Part shown: one piece after another, positions 36,095 through 50,000 of the stretch
Numbering within the stretch: the stretch's first letter is position 1
How the letters are laid out: every line of letters starts with the position of its first letter
DNA from: Zonotrichia leucophrys gambelii
Taxonomy: Eukaryota; Chordata; Aves; Passeriformes; Passerellidae
Direction of reading: 5' to 3'
Length of the DNA: 64,000 nucleotides
NCBI RefSeq assembly: GCF_028769735.1
Contig: NC_088171.1
Coordinates: 132,325,533-132,389,532, forward strand
Program-made: the position numbers and the translations under genes
The notes under the pieces: generated by a model
Database searches by the model: none
Seen by the model: only the letters and a program-made list of their open reading frames with translations
Told to the model about the DNA's origin: nothing

Positions 36095-39000
36095 CATTGT
36101 TGTTCTTACTGAGACCTTTTTAAGACCACTATGATATTTTGGAGCCTGAATTTCTATTTTTGAATGCCCGGAATTTATGGCAGAACCACTTTTGTGGAAA
36201 GGAGATGGTTTTTCTTATAGATCTTGCAGAATTTGATTAATCCAAGTCTACAAAATACTTGGAACTCATATAATGCATTATATAAATGTATTTATTAACC
36301 AGTAATTGATGCAACTTATTCAATATCCCATGAACTGCTGTGTTCACTCAGCACTTAGACAAGACACATTAAGAGCAAGAATTTCAGGCAAAGTATTCTT
36401 CATCAGGCTGGTTTTGGTTTAATAGATGTGCTCCGAAGTGTGTTGGTCTCCCTTTGGACTGGGAGGAGAATCCAACCCACGGCACAGAGGTTGCTGGGAG
36501 CCAGGACTCTTGTTTGCTCAGCCCTGCCCTGCTGTGCCTGTGCTTGTGATATGGCCTGGGCTGCACCTACAGGGAGGGAATGCAAGCCTGAGAGCAGCCA
36601 TGAGGTGCTGCCCTGGCGCCAGCCCAACCTGCTTGGACTTTGCTTGAGTCCAGGGGAAAAGGAAGCGGCTTTGTGCTTCTGTCTCTAAGTGAAACCTTTG
36701 ACCTCACGTTTGGGCTTCTCAAGCGGAAGTCTGTCCTGTTGTCTTTGAGCATGAAATTAACCCCTGAATGCACAGCATTTAGTTTCAGCTTTGCTGGGCT
36801 TGGATCACTGAGGTCTAGGACGGATATTGGTGCCAGCAGCCGAGGCCAGCAGCACAGCATCCCTTCTCATGGGCATTGTTGAAGGCACTGGTTCGTTCTC
36901 TGGCTGCACTGACCTTGAGATGCAAAAAGGCGGAGGTATTTCTGAACTGATGAATTTACCCTGCTGGCTGTCCTTATAACTTGAAAAGTAATGAGATAGA
37001 TGCACACTTGAGGCTTGAAGATGGGAGATGATGGAGGGCATTAAGTCATGGAGCTTCCATAAATGTCAAACAGAGGTGTATGTCCAGGGAGGCATTTCCA
37101 TATAAGTCACAAGGGAGACAGAAAAAGAGCTAAAATGGTTGCACTGTAATCTTTGGAAGTCCAGAAGTGAACACGAAGTACATACACTGATAGCCCAATA
37201 CCACAGTTATTTAGTCACAGAAATCAAAGTCTCACAGAAAGTCCCTTGAGGTCCAAGCTTGTGTATGGTGTGCCAACAAAAGCTGACCATCCATAGCTGG
37301 CAGAAGTTAAAATTATGTGGTACTTTTGACATTTTCTATTCTGAGCACAGGAATTAGTTCTTTAAATAGTGTCCACTGTAGGTGGTGGCAACACAAAATG
37401 TGCACCCTCCTCTCCTCAGACCACAGGCTTCATTCTCTAATGGCTCGCCCATATGACCAGGTCTTGATTACCAAAGTGGGTAATTGAAATAAGTGTGATT
37501 ATTTGTGCTTGGCTTGGCCTCTAATGAATGTAGAATTGCTTCCAATAGCTAAAGGTCAGTCTCAGCAATGATTCAGGTTTATCAGGTGAGCCATGTAATT
37601 TGACTCTGAAGTGAAATTGCCAAACCCTAGAAGGTTTGACTCCCATTTTGTCACTTCTTTGGAAGTTTGTGATACTTTTAGTGGAGGGCACAGCTGCAAT
37701 CAGACCTCATGGTCCTGCTGAGATGAGTGGTAACACAAATGATTTGTGGCAATTTTTGCAGCAGAAATCACATTTGGGGTCACTTGGAAGCTCTTTTGAA
37801 AAGAATGTGTGCTAAAATGATCCCCAAGTTTGATATTTGGACATGAAGTACCTTCATTGCATGTTTGAATCAATGTGAATATTCAGTCCCTTGCTATCTA
37901 TTCCTACCCTTGTCAAAGGCTTCAAGGAAGCTAATTCAGTGTCAGAAATGCAGGTATCATTTAGAGAAACGTACTCTGGAAACTCAATTGCCTGTAAGAA
38001 CTCCTGATGACCTGAAGTTTGCTGCTCTTCTTGCTATTATGATTGCTGGTACAAGTATTTATAAGAAATCCTGTGCTCAAGGAAACACTTGGTATCTTAT
38101 CAGCTTTGAAAGTTCCACCCTGTGATGTAAGGCAGTGTCAGTATGAATATTGTCTGCATGGGGAAGAGAAGAGCTAAAACCAAGGGGAAAATGAGCCATG
38201 TCTGACTTCTCTGTGTAAGGCTAAAAGTATCTTTTTTAACCTATCCCAGGACAACAAGCTGGCTGGTTATAAACTATAAACCTCAACCAGTTTTTCTTCA
38301 CTGGGCAAGCTCTACAATTCTGAGGCTTGTACTTGTATGGCAACAATAAACCCTGCCCTTTAGAGGAGTCATCAGAGTTGAGATGAGGGTGTTTGGGTGG
38401 TGTTCCTTCTTGTTGCTGGTTTTACACAGTCATGGCAAAGGGAGAGTCAGGTAAGCCTGAGCAGCAGAAACTCATTCTGTATTCACAGCTGGGAAGTTGG
38501 GAGGGAGGGACGCAAAGAGCATCAAGTTCCCGTCATTCGTGCTGGGTTTTGAAATGTGTTTTCATTCAAAGATCAGTTTTCCAGGTTCTGAGCTGAAGGA
38601 CATGGACTGCCCAGGCACTGCAGATTTGTCTGTATGGTCCACTGAATTTCAGTTTACTTTGTAAGTCAGTCACTGTAAACATATTTCATATCTCATATAC
38701 ACAATAATACTAATTTTTAATTAAGAAATTAAGAACAAGATATAATAAAATGTTGAAACACTGCTGGGCTTTTGTTTTTCTCAAGCACAGAGCAAAATTC
38801 ATTCCTAAAGCTCTAAGCCTTCATTCCTGACTCAGCTAACAGGGCCAGCAAAAACCTCAGGAGGGCAAACCCAGAAGGTGAGGAGGTGAAGCACTGAGCT
38901 GCAGTAGTGGGGGCTTCCCTTTCAGGGAAGGGTAAGCACAGGGCTGGCTGTGAGCACCTGCCCCAACTCTGGGGTTTGTCCCTACACCTGGGAGCCAGAG

Positions 39001-41185
39001 CTGCAGATCCTGCCCAAGATCTGAGGGGATTACCTGGCTGTGATTTCTGATAAGAGAAAGAGAATGAAGAGCACCTAAATCCTTGCTTCAGTTTGAAGGA
39101 GAAATCTTGGAATCTGGGCTCTGCTCCTGACTTTATTTCTGATTTTCATGCAGTGATTGCTATGTGTAATAATTCAGACAGCAGAATCTGTGATTACAGT
39201 GATAAATAAAGCCCTAGAGACTACTTTGTTTTATCATCCATATTTCAGTGTCTTACATACACCCAGATGATAGACTCCTCTAAGACCATCTGCATTTATG
39301 TATGTGTGTGAATAAAAAAAGAAGCATCAGTCTGCCAGCTTGATGGTTATTTCATGTCATAATACTATCAAGCCTTGTAAAAAGACTATAGATGAGGAAA
39401 GACTTGCATTTTCTTTTTAGATTTTACACAGTGTTATACATATAGTGAGCTATGCAAATTTGGACATGTCTATATAGGTATTGAGTTATGGATGCAAGAG
39501 GTAAAATATTGTTTCTTCTGCATTTATGAGGAAAAAATTAATTTTGAAATATGCAGTTTAAAAGTCTTAATGTGTATGTCACCTTAAGACATCATGTTGC
39601 AGGACACCAGCATCCTGAAAGAAAGGGAATATCTCCATGGTACAGTATGCAACTCAAGTTTTATCTTCTTTGGAGGTCTTGCATGTAGAGTAAACACAAG
39701 TAATCTCTAGAATATGCATTGTTTATTCCAGAAGAGCCACTTGGTTCCATTATGTCATTGCTTGCAAGAAGAAAAAGGAAAACTAAAATCTATCATCTTG
39801 ACCTGTGCAAGTTTAATAGCTGAGGAGCTCAAGAGCATTAGCTCAGCAGCTAACAGGGGCCAGGGCCTGGCAGCAGCAAACTGGGGAACTTCTCAGCAGG
39901 CCTCTTGTGCCAGTGGTGCCGAGGGCAGGACTGTGAGGTGTGTGCAGAGGGAGAGGTCACACTGCCACGCCTGGGGACACAGCCTGGGAGTGCCCCATGT
40001 GTGGGGCACCTTCTGCAGGGATGGGGCTGACCCAGCCCTCCAGGGAGATCCTCTGAGAATGGAGGTGGGCATGTGCTGCTCATTAGTCACATGTGCTGCT
40101 GGTTCAGCTTCCTCCTGCTTTGAGAGCAGCCACACCTACCAACAAGCGAAACCAGCTTAGGAGACATCTGTCAAGCTGAGAGGTGGCATCACTGTTACTG
40201 CAAGCCAAGAATGAGGCACCATGAGGCTCAAGGGCTGCTGGGGTTGTGGCTAGGCTGAGACACAGCAGGGGCTAGGAGAATTACACCAGTAGAATGGACA
40301 TGGAGTACTCTGAGGACAGCCAAATACAGAAGCTGGAGATACATGGAAGCACCAACAGGGAAGGACTGTGCCCCTCAGTGGGGTTAAAACTGTATGTGAA
40401 CTTCCCTGAGAAAGAGCAGAGCCCATGTCTTCCAGCAGATGGGCAATCCACAATGACAGCTGAGAGGAAGGAAGCAAGCAGGAAGGGTCTCTGCTTCTAA
40501 GACAGTGTTGGGGAACCTTTTCAGGTACCTCTCCTGAGTTCTTGGTCATCTGTTTTCTGCCACCTCAGACAGGAGGACTGATACAACTGAGAATTCAGAT
40601 TAGCAGATCAAAACTGAAGAGCCGATTCTGGGGGCAGGGGTGATAGAGACAAGGTTTTCATCATCCAAGGCACACACAGAGCAGTCAAAGAGCCACATCT
40701 CCTGGACAGGGGAACAGGGCCACACTAATGATGTGGCTTCACTCACTCTGGCCAGCAAGTATTAGTACTGCGAACTGCTGGATACTCTGCCTTCCCTCTT
40801 TTGTGCAGAGCTTGCTGAACAGTCAGTGCCATGCTTTGGTCCTATCCCAACACATGCCCACCTGGTTTACCTCACCCCCTTGTGCCCTTTGTCATGATGT
40901 CTCTTGTTTTGCATGATTGCTCACAAAAACATGTTCATCTGCTTTTCTTGGTTTGTGCTTTTTTGACGAGGTACCCTCTCCTCAGCACAATTTTCACACT
41001 ATTGTATAAAGACAAATTATCTCAATGTGGACTGGGGTATAAACAATAGAAAGGGCAAAGCTACAAAAAGAGAGTGAGAGATGTTAAAGGAAGGTTTGAA
41101 GAGTACTTTAAGTGGAAGGAATATGTGGTCCTTTAACGTTTAATATATTCTCATGATTATGAGAACTACAGAGATTTGGCTGAAT

Positions 41186-41248
41186 AATTTAAAACTGAAT
41201 TGTTTGTGTAGAAGGGTAATTTAAAATCGAATTGTTTGTGTAGAAGGT
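41186..41248. repeat. Tandem duplication, two copies of 32 bp
   Basis: AATTTAAAA followed by GAATTGTTTGTGTAGAAGG occurs at 41186 and again at 41218, with a two-base difference (CT versus TC). It is a recent-looking local duplication. Confidence 0.92.
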
Positions 41249-44200
41249 AAAGTGTTTCAGAAAGAATTGCCAGGAAAATAGAACTGTCAGGAAAAAAGTG
41301 AAATGTTGATGGGGATGCACGTCCTTATTTTGAAGTGCAGGATACAAGAGAGAGCAATGATATCAGTGTTGGTAATTATAGCATGATGAGAATCCACAGT
41401 CCTCACAAAGAAAAAGAGGGAAAAGTAGAAAAATCACAGTGAACTTGGAAAAAGCTGACTTCTATAAAATAAGATTAGTGGTAAGAAGAATTTCATAAGA
41501 AATAAACCAAAGAAAAGCATTAGCAGGAATGACTAGGTCTCTCAATAAATAGAGTGAATAACATATGTCCCAAAACAAAAGTAGTATTAGGAAGGTTGGT
41601 AAAAATAAACTAAATCAGAACTAATCTTTGCTAAATCAGAGATCATCACTGTTCTCAGTCTCTCAAAGAAGTTCAGACAATTATAAGTAGGTTACACCAC
41701 TAAACTGAGTATATAGAGTAGGCAAATACAGACAAAACCATAATTATGCCAGTGCAACTATCAAAGCAACAAAGATAACATGAAAATACATTATAAGTGC
41801 ACTGGTCAGAGGTACATTGTTTGAGAGATAATTTCTGTAGGAACCTTTCCTCAGCAGTATTGTGAAGTCTCATCTGGGAGAATACGGCGGCACAGCTCAT
41901 CAGCAAGGGTGGAGTGACTGAGCAATGTACAGAGGGCATCCATGTGAATGAGCAGATGCTGAAAGTCCCACAGTATATTAGCTATGGAAACTGAGACTGG
42001 TCATTATTTGCATCTTTTACAGTCAAGGAGGATGCAGGTATAGGTGATTCTGCCACATGAGAAGTGAAGGAACTAGGTCAATAGAAACTTAAATTTGTTT
42101 TCAGCATTACTTTTCCATGCTTCTTTTTCCTCCAGTGGTACTATCTCGTGTTGACACACATTAATTATATTGTGAAATTATCATACCCTAATAGATCCAT
42201 AAAAGAAATATTTTCTAAACAAACAGAAAGGGAAGGAAGCTGAGGTCAGGCAGGTGCAGCTAGTTTGGGAAGTGGAAGAGGTACAAGGAGAGATGTCAGC
42301 TGAGTGGAAACCAGGAGTAAAAGTAAAAAGACAAAAAGAGAAAATGAAAAAGGAGCGGGGGAGAAATGACAAAGTTGATAAATGGGAAGGGTAAAAAGGA
42401 TGTGACTAATGATATGAGAAGAGTTGTTTCTGGAAAAACTGACTCGTTGAACAATGATTCACACAATAAACACCTGGACGTTTGCCTTTTTTTCTTTGGA
42501 TTTACTCAGAGAAACAGCTGGCTCAAGGGCCCAGTCTCACTGCTGAGTTTCTTCTTGTGATTTTATCTGTGGCACCATGTTATGACTGTTGTAAAGCCTT
42601 AAGTGCTTCTGGACTTTGTAATACATTTGACATGGGAGACTTTTTTTTTTTCTGCTGTGCAGTTGCAACCTGTAAGCAGTTGCTCTGTGCCTGGGAAACT
42701 TTTTCAGCCAGAGGAAGGTACTGGGTATGACAGGCTCACCTCTGACTTTAAATAATGGGGACATTCAATTAGGCATGCTAGGTACCTTACCTCTGTGTAT
42801 TTGTACTTCAGGTAATACACTGCACTTCCTGGCAATTAAACTTCCAAGCAGAGACACTAGCACTTGAAAGACAAATGCTGGTTTATAGGGATTGCACTTC
42901 TGACATCATGACTTGAGTTACTCTACACTTGTCATGTGAAAGAGGACTAAAAATGTCATTAGGAATTTGTGGATGTGAATTTGGTTCTGCTGTGTGAAGT
43001 CTCATCTCTCTGTTAATACTTCTTGTTGAAAGTACTGCTCATTCAGGTCCAACTAGTACACAGTTAATCTGCATGTAGGTCACTTAAAATCAACATATTT
43101 CCGAGAAAGTTAATTTTCCTCTCCTTATATTTATTTAGAAATCAACAGCAATGAGTTTTAATGCTTTATTCAAAACTGATTTTGAACTGTGCTCTAATGA
43201 TAACTCACTGCTAGCAGACAGCTTTGAGGGAGTCTGAATCATTCTGAATGCATGAGTGAATGGAGAACACTTGTGTTTTAAAGCATGCTGAAAGCATAGC
43301 CTAGAGGTTTTTTCCTGGAGAAACAAACACTGATTTCAAGGGAAAAGATCTGAAACCCAAATAGAAGGCCTAACTTCCCAGAACTGTACACCTTAGAGAT
43401 GCAATCAGTTCTAAACACTTCTTTCTTTAGATACATAATTCAGAAAATGTACTGCACAAATAATCTAACAGTGTCCTAGAGCAATCTGACAGACTGAGGA
43501 AATTGGAAGCAGAAGTTAGAACTTGGATGAAAAATAACATTTCTCAAGACAACAAAATAAGCCTGTCCAAAACTTCTGAAATAAGCACTATATTAAAAAG
43601 TGAGACACAAAAAAGCATAACATTTTAAGAACTGCAATTTAAAAAAAGTAGTTTATTTTTCAAATATATTTTATTGATTATTTGTTTTACTATTGTCCTT
43701 TACAGCCCAATTGATTTCAAGTCCCTTTACTGCAGGTGTTGTAATGCAGAGACTAGTGGGGACTAGTTTCCTGGAAAGGCTGCAAACATGAAACAGACAT
43801 GAAAGACGGCACAAAGGGAAAGAAATTATTGCATCCAAAGGGCAGACAGACTGATTTGCCCAAAGTTACCTAAAATTTTTAGCAGAGCTCAGACAGAATC
43901 TGAACTTTCCAATATGAGGACTGATGAATTATTTTAACTTGTCTGGTTCCTTCCCATGAAAGGATCTGCTGTGACAACAAGCCACCTTGATGTCCAAATT
44001 CTTGTCTTCTGAATGTGAATTTTTCCTGTGACTAGGCAAGTAGCAAACCTGCTCTCCACCCAAGGCCCATGCCCTCTCCTCTCCACCTTCTCTCCCACAG
44101 AAAGGCTCTCTTTACCCTGTGCCTTCAACCCATGCCCTGCATGTTCCTTTCTCACAGCCTGACAGAAAAAAAAAGTCAGAGAGAAAATCACAAAGGATGT

Positions 44201-45700
44201 AAAAAATATTGAAGACTGTGAATTACCTTGGAGTTACCTTGCTTCCTTACAGGGCTGCTGTTTCATACCACACCTAGTCATTAGAATCAATAATTGTCCT
44301 GCAGTTAATGTTTGAGCTGCTGAATCTCTGAGGGCAAGTCTGAGGAACTATAAACTGGATAAGCACAGACAGACATCACCAACCTGTGCAAAGGTGATTC
44401 ACACAGCTGAAAGAAAGAAGCATTTTTAGAGCAAAATAAGCTTTTCATGTTACAGGTAAGGGATGATCTAACTGACATTTCACTGAAAGATTTTAAAAGC
44501 TGAAGCGGGGGTTCTGCTAGAGGATTTTCAGGCAGTGTTAGGAACTCAGCTGTCCCTGTAAAATGGATGACTGCTGTGCTAAGGCTTAGTCTGGTTTATA
44601 TTTGATTTGGATCAATTTCCTCTGTTTTCTCTTTGCTGAATTTGAACATCTGAAATCAATCAACTAAAGAAAATAATATTTTTTTCCATGGAACCAAATA
44701 CTTGTGATTGTTACTGATCTTTTATCTCTGGGAATATTCTTTGTTCTCCGAATGTTTATTATTGAAAGTCACTGGAATATTTGTATGATGGTTATCCTAG
44801 AGATTTCTCTTCAGTCATGGGAAGCGTGAGGGATTATTAGGGATATAGCACTGAGATGAAGCTAAGAAATGAAGGAGAAAATATGGCTCCAGTCATCAAT
44901 CCAGATCTCAAGCTGCTTTTAGTTAAGCTGATGCTATTCCAATCCTGAAACTGCCTGTTACTGAAAACTTTTAAATGAGCCTATATATACAGGAACTTTG
45001 TTCTGAGTGACAGAGGAGTATGGATTTTGGGGTTTCAGTCCTTGGCAGTGAGGTGGCTCATGAGACTTGGTAACAGTTTCCACCCAAAAAGAAATGTTCA
45101 AGGACTGATCAAAACTTGCAAAAGGCGCCATAAATGACATGACATAAGGAAATGATGTTTATGTTCAAAGAGAAGGGAACATCAAAGGCAGTTGTCATGC
45201 AAACTGTGAAATGGCTGAATTTCCACTGCTGCATTTGGTAGTTGGATCTGGATAGAAGAACCTGGCCATGACACAGCCACATTTAGCAATTAATTTGACA
45301 GCATTTTCTGTCCCCAAAAGTAAAGTGGGATGTTTCCCCTGAAAAATTCTCTTCCCCCGGTAGGCCTTGCTGCTTCTTTTTTCCCTGAATCCAGACCATG
45401 ATACCCCAGACCACCCCATACTGTTTTTTCCCTATTTTCATGGCCTCCCCCAATACTTTGAGCTCCCTGGTGTTCCTCCACCACTGGCTGTCAAAGGGGC
45501 ACTTCCAGCCATGTCTCCTCCAGAGGGACAGACAAAACCCTGCAGGGAGCCCTGGGCACAGACTGCTGCCTTACAGGATGGACAGGGAACACCTCGGGCA
45601 CTCTGTCCCACCTTCTGCCACAAATTAATAAGGAATTAGTTTCTTGAAGTTCCCACATGGCTACTAAGTGCAGCAGGAACAGGCCAATATATTCAGGAGA

Positions 45701-45725
45701 GGGTGGCAGGAGGGGAGGGGAGGGG
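45701..45725 (+). repeat. G-rich tract with G-quadruplex potential
   Basis: Three GGGG runs separated by single A (45712-45725), with a further GGG at 45701-45703 after an 8-nt spacer that itself contains GG pairs. The run pattern could fold into a quadruplex. It lies 1.36 kb upstream of the CDH17 start-codon exon. Confidence 0.6.
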
Positions 45726-47060
45726 AGAGGTTGTATAGGCAGAGGAACAGAAAGAATTTTCATTGACTGTGTAACCGGAATATCAGCAACAGTTTTGGTT
45801 TGAGGTTCAAGGGGTATTCTCCTTCTCTCTGCCCTGCCTGTGCCACCTCCTCTGGCTCCAGGAGGTCTGTGAAGGACCCACTAAGGAGGCATCACAGCCA
45901 AGCATCTACAGGGAGCTCAATTTCAGCCCTTGTCTTCTGACAAATTTAATGATTTTTCTGATCACTTCTGGTTTCAAAAGTGCGTCATATTATTTTCCAG
46001 TACTCACACAGTTATCCAAGGAAAGAGCCCAGTATTTCAAAGGCTGTAATTGCACACACAGTATAACGCAGCTCAGAATGGGATTTGGAAGATAAACTCC
46101 TGTGGCAAGTCCTAGAATGGGTGCTCAAAAGAACAGCAGTGTGGGTAGCAGTTTCTGTATTTACAGGTCCCCTTTTTGTTCAGCCATTGAGGAAAAAAAA
46201 GAAGGGGGGAAATGGGGTGATGGGAAGCACAAGTAGGAAGGCATCTGGAGGGAGCTGTGCCTCCACACTGTGTTCTCCCCACTGGGGGCCTCCTTGGGGC
46301 AGATCTGTGGAAGGATTTCTGTAGGTGTGAGCCATGTAACATGAAGCACCACTGAAGATGGCAGCACTATATGCCACCTTCACCTCCTTCCAGAACTGGC
46401 CCCATCCTCTTTGTAAAAATCTGGAGGCCGTGAGTAAGCAGGATAGCATTTTGCAAAAGCCATCTAATTTTCAGGAGGATGTAACATAAACTGTGGTCGT
46501 GTGTGCTCAACATTTCTTTGAAATTTGAGGCAGAGAGTGCTCCTTGGACTTGGAAATTTTGTTTCCAGTAGCTATGTAGTGCAGACACCTTAGGCTTCCT
46601 TTGCCTCTGCAATCTGCAGGAAATTTTTGAATTTGAATTTTTGGAACTAGAAGACAGACACCTCATGACATTCTCTGCAAGACTTTTGTGCTGTGGTTAT
46701 AGTATTTCCTGTGAACATCTCATTGCTTTCAGTAAAGCAGAAATGGAAGTGGCTTCTCAGTACAGACTCATTGTAAACAACGTGGTTGCACGGCTTTTTG
46801 GTGCTGGGTTCAATCTTCGAGAGCTCTTTGGGAATCTCACATATTGCCTCTCTTGAACCATTAGGCAGAACCTGATGGGCACAGCCTTCCTTGGCAGCCC
46901 AGGGGTACCAGTGCTCTCGTCTGTCCTGAGCAGATCTGCAGCTGCTCCTTGGGGACCGACTCCTCAGCTCTCTCCCTGCAGCCTCAGGAAACCTCAGCCT
47001 TGGTGCGCAAACAGCCTGGGCCAGCTCTGTGGGGCTAAAGTGACTGTCATTTCTTTGCAG

Positions 47061-50000
47061 GAGCTGAAGCAAAGCATATTCCAGTATGCTTAAGCTGTGT
47101 GGACTTCAGTTTCTGCTTCTCCTTCACTCGGTGAGTTACAGGTTTTCCTTTGTTTATCTGTGAGCAAATGGCAAAGGTTGCCTGGAGCCTCTGAGCTCTA
47201 ATCCACGGGTGTGCCAGCCCGCAGGTCAGGCAGCCCTGGTGCCAGCACAGTGGCTGTAACTCTGGGTGTGTCCCCAGCACAGGTGTGTGGCCCCCGCAGC
47301 AAGTCGAGAACACATCTCAGTCATTGGGGGAATAAAAACTTCAAAAAGACTAGAAAGCACCAATTTACTCGTTTTCCCTCTTCTACTTCCTCTTTAGATA
47401 TCACTGTTTCCAAAACATGAATTTTGTGCTAGAAAAGATTTAAACATACTGCAACAAATCACCAAAGAGTGAAAACATCAGTATCATGAGTTCTGCATTA
47501 TAATCCATACATGTGCTGACATATTAAGTGTATTTTAAGACCTATAATGCCTCATAGCTTAAACTGTGCATGTTAATTTTGTATCCTTATTATTTGATTC
47601 CTGTGAATCCCATTTCAGAGGATTTTCTGGAACTGAAATGTATTAATTATGTTCTTTATGTACCTTATGTATTAAATGCAATAGATTTACTGATGTTTGT
47701 AAAGGTTACAGCAGTGGTGACTTCTACTTCACAATGAAAATTAACAGAAAATATTGAAAAAATGCATGAAATTCAAGTTTAATAAAAAAATGCCTCAGAA
47801 TATGGGGACCTTGAGGGGTGCTTCATGAGCACCTCCTTTTCCCTTCCCATTTCACAAGCTGCTCCTTGTGGCAGTGCTGGCCCCTCCATGAAGCCAATCT
47901 GCAAGCCTTATGGCCATCTTCAGAAGATATACCAATGCATATGGACCAAGAGGTAAAGCCTCTTTCCCTTTCAAGCTCCTGAACAGTGATTCATGTGGTA
48001 GAAATATGTTTGGAAATATTTATGGTCCACATAAAGTAATTTTAATCAACAGAAGTGATATCGCTTACTTGTTTCACAGGCTGCACTTTGAACCTGTTGG
48101 GTTTTATAGCATCAGCCTTTGTTCCTCCATAGCAGGGAACATGATAAAGCAAAATCTGTCCATAAAAGAGACCCAGGAGCAGCCTGCAGGAACCAGGCTG
48201 GGCCAGCCTCTGTGACATGGGAATAGCTGTAGAAGGTCAGGCTCAGGGTCCTGATATCTGGTCCTTGGCGAGGCCAGCAGTCAGCATTTTGCAAAAATAT
48301 TAAAAAGGTAGCTGCAAAGTGCATTTTCCTGGATGCATAACTATAAGATTGCATTTGTTGATATTCTCCTGCTCACACTATTATTCACTACCATCCTTCC
48401 CTCTCCTTCCCCAGCTCTCTGCTTTTCCCATTTTCAAAAGGAGTCACAAAGCCTTATAGGCAAGCGGGATTGCATCTGTGGCTATTATTAAGAACAATAT
48501 GGAATTATTGAAACACAACTTGTGACATACAAACACAGAGCAGTGCTTTAGGGTGAATTGTGCTGAACTTTGCTGTGTTTTTGTCATAGGCAGAATTAAG
48601 TTTTCCCTTGGTAATATGCAGACTGCTTTTCTGTGAGAAATTGAATAGCTGTCCCAGCAGCAATAGGATCAAATCCAGAGGAAAAGTCATGCAGCAGAGA
48701 ACACACACTGAAATCTGTGGTGTGATGGACAGGGTGGCAATGGTACTCTAAGTCTGTAAAGCAAAATAAATTAATTTTTACTATTGAAGAAAAGAAACTT
48801 TACTTGTTCAGCCAAATAATGGAGCCCTTATTCTGACAGGCAGACACTCAGTGTTGTCTAGATAGGTGGTGAAGACAGGGGAATTGGGGAATCTTGGTCT
48901 TTCCTTTGAAGAAACAGGTTGATTATCTGAACCATAGTGTGAATTGTCTTGTGTGCACAGCCTGCCCTGAGAGGCTCAATTTTGCTTTGTTTCTTTTGTT
49001 TGAAAGCAAGAACAGCCCTGAAATGTTAGGGCAGGAGTGTGGAGGTCTTTGGGCACTGGGGAGTGTGAGGTTAAAAAACATAAAAATTTGGCGGTAAAAT
49101 CCCATGATGTTAGGACATTGCTAGCCCTTAGGAGGACAGAGGCTGAGACAGATTTGTGTGACAGATTTGCCAGCAGGTAAAAGCCAAAGATCTGAAGGTC
49201 ACACTTGCTCTCTCTGTGGCTTGCATTCACATGCAATTGATGTGAAGGCACAGGCTCAAGTGGCTTGCCCAGATGGCTGTGGTGTGAGGAGGATGCTGTA
49301 GGAACCCAGAGAGGGCCGCCTTATTCCCATACCTAAAAGATTTGATTTACTGGGGAAATTACAAGGGGTGCAGCCACAGCTCCTTCTCATCCCCAGGTGT
49401 GATGTTTGATTTCCAGACACTTCTTTTTACAGGGCTTTGTGGTTCTTGGATAGGTCATGGATGGTTCTGCTGGGGACACAGGGGAGATCCAGCAATGATT
49501 TTATGAATTCCCTTTTGCTCTTAGTCTACTTTAATCTATTTTCTTCTTCTGTTTGCTCTTGAAGGTAGATCCAATCTCATTTAATTATGTAGTGGCCAGA
49601 AAAGGGCAGGGCACAAGCCTTTGTTCTCTAATTAATTGATAAATCTCACTGCTTTTAAAAATTATGTATGCTAAAGAGCCTGGAGATGTTCAGGGCAAGC
49701 CTGGAAGAGTCTCTGCCCTTGTACTGTAGCAGAAGAGCTCAAGGAGGCTCAGGGGTGGGGAGCTGCTGTTTGTGTGTGGCGGCAGCAGACATCCCGCACG
49801 TGCTTTCCTCCATCCCTCTCTCCCTCTCTCTCTCACAGGCCATGTGGCTTGGTCTGGAGGGCCTGAGTGTAACTGGGCCTCTGAAGGACATGGACTTCTC
49901 CGTGCAGGAAGGAGGAGGTCCACGCATCCTTCACCAGGTAACCAAGCGTCTCGTGTTGTCCACTCTGGTCAAGCACCCCACAGCCTGCACACAGACACCA

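Larger units (their letters stand above)
36095..47060. other. DNA upstream of the CDH17 start-codon exon, no coding exon seen
   Basis: This probably contains the CDH17 promoter and/or first intron. Apart from the 32-bp duplication and the G-rich tract nothing is clearly structured. The stretch about 39.85-40.1 kb is GC-richer than its neighbours but has no recognisable protein. Confidence 0.5.

Noticed and set aside
35928..36134. Open frame with repeating Phe-Ile-His-Ser
   Set aside because: Direct product of translating the (ATTC)n microsatellite.
39714..40160. 148-codon plus-strand open frame rich in Cys and Gly
   Set aside because: Sits in a GC-richer patch with equally long antisense frames; no match to a known protein.
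24726..47060. CRISPR array, operon or other prokaryote-type system
   Set aside because: No direct-repeat array with spacers, no ribosome-binding sites or gene clusters; the intron-exon structure and repeats are vertebrate.
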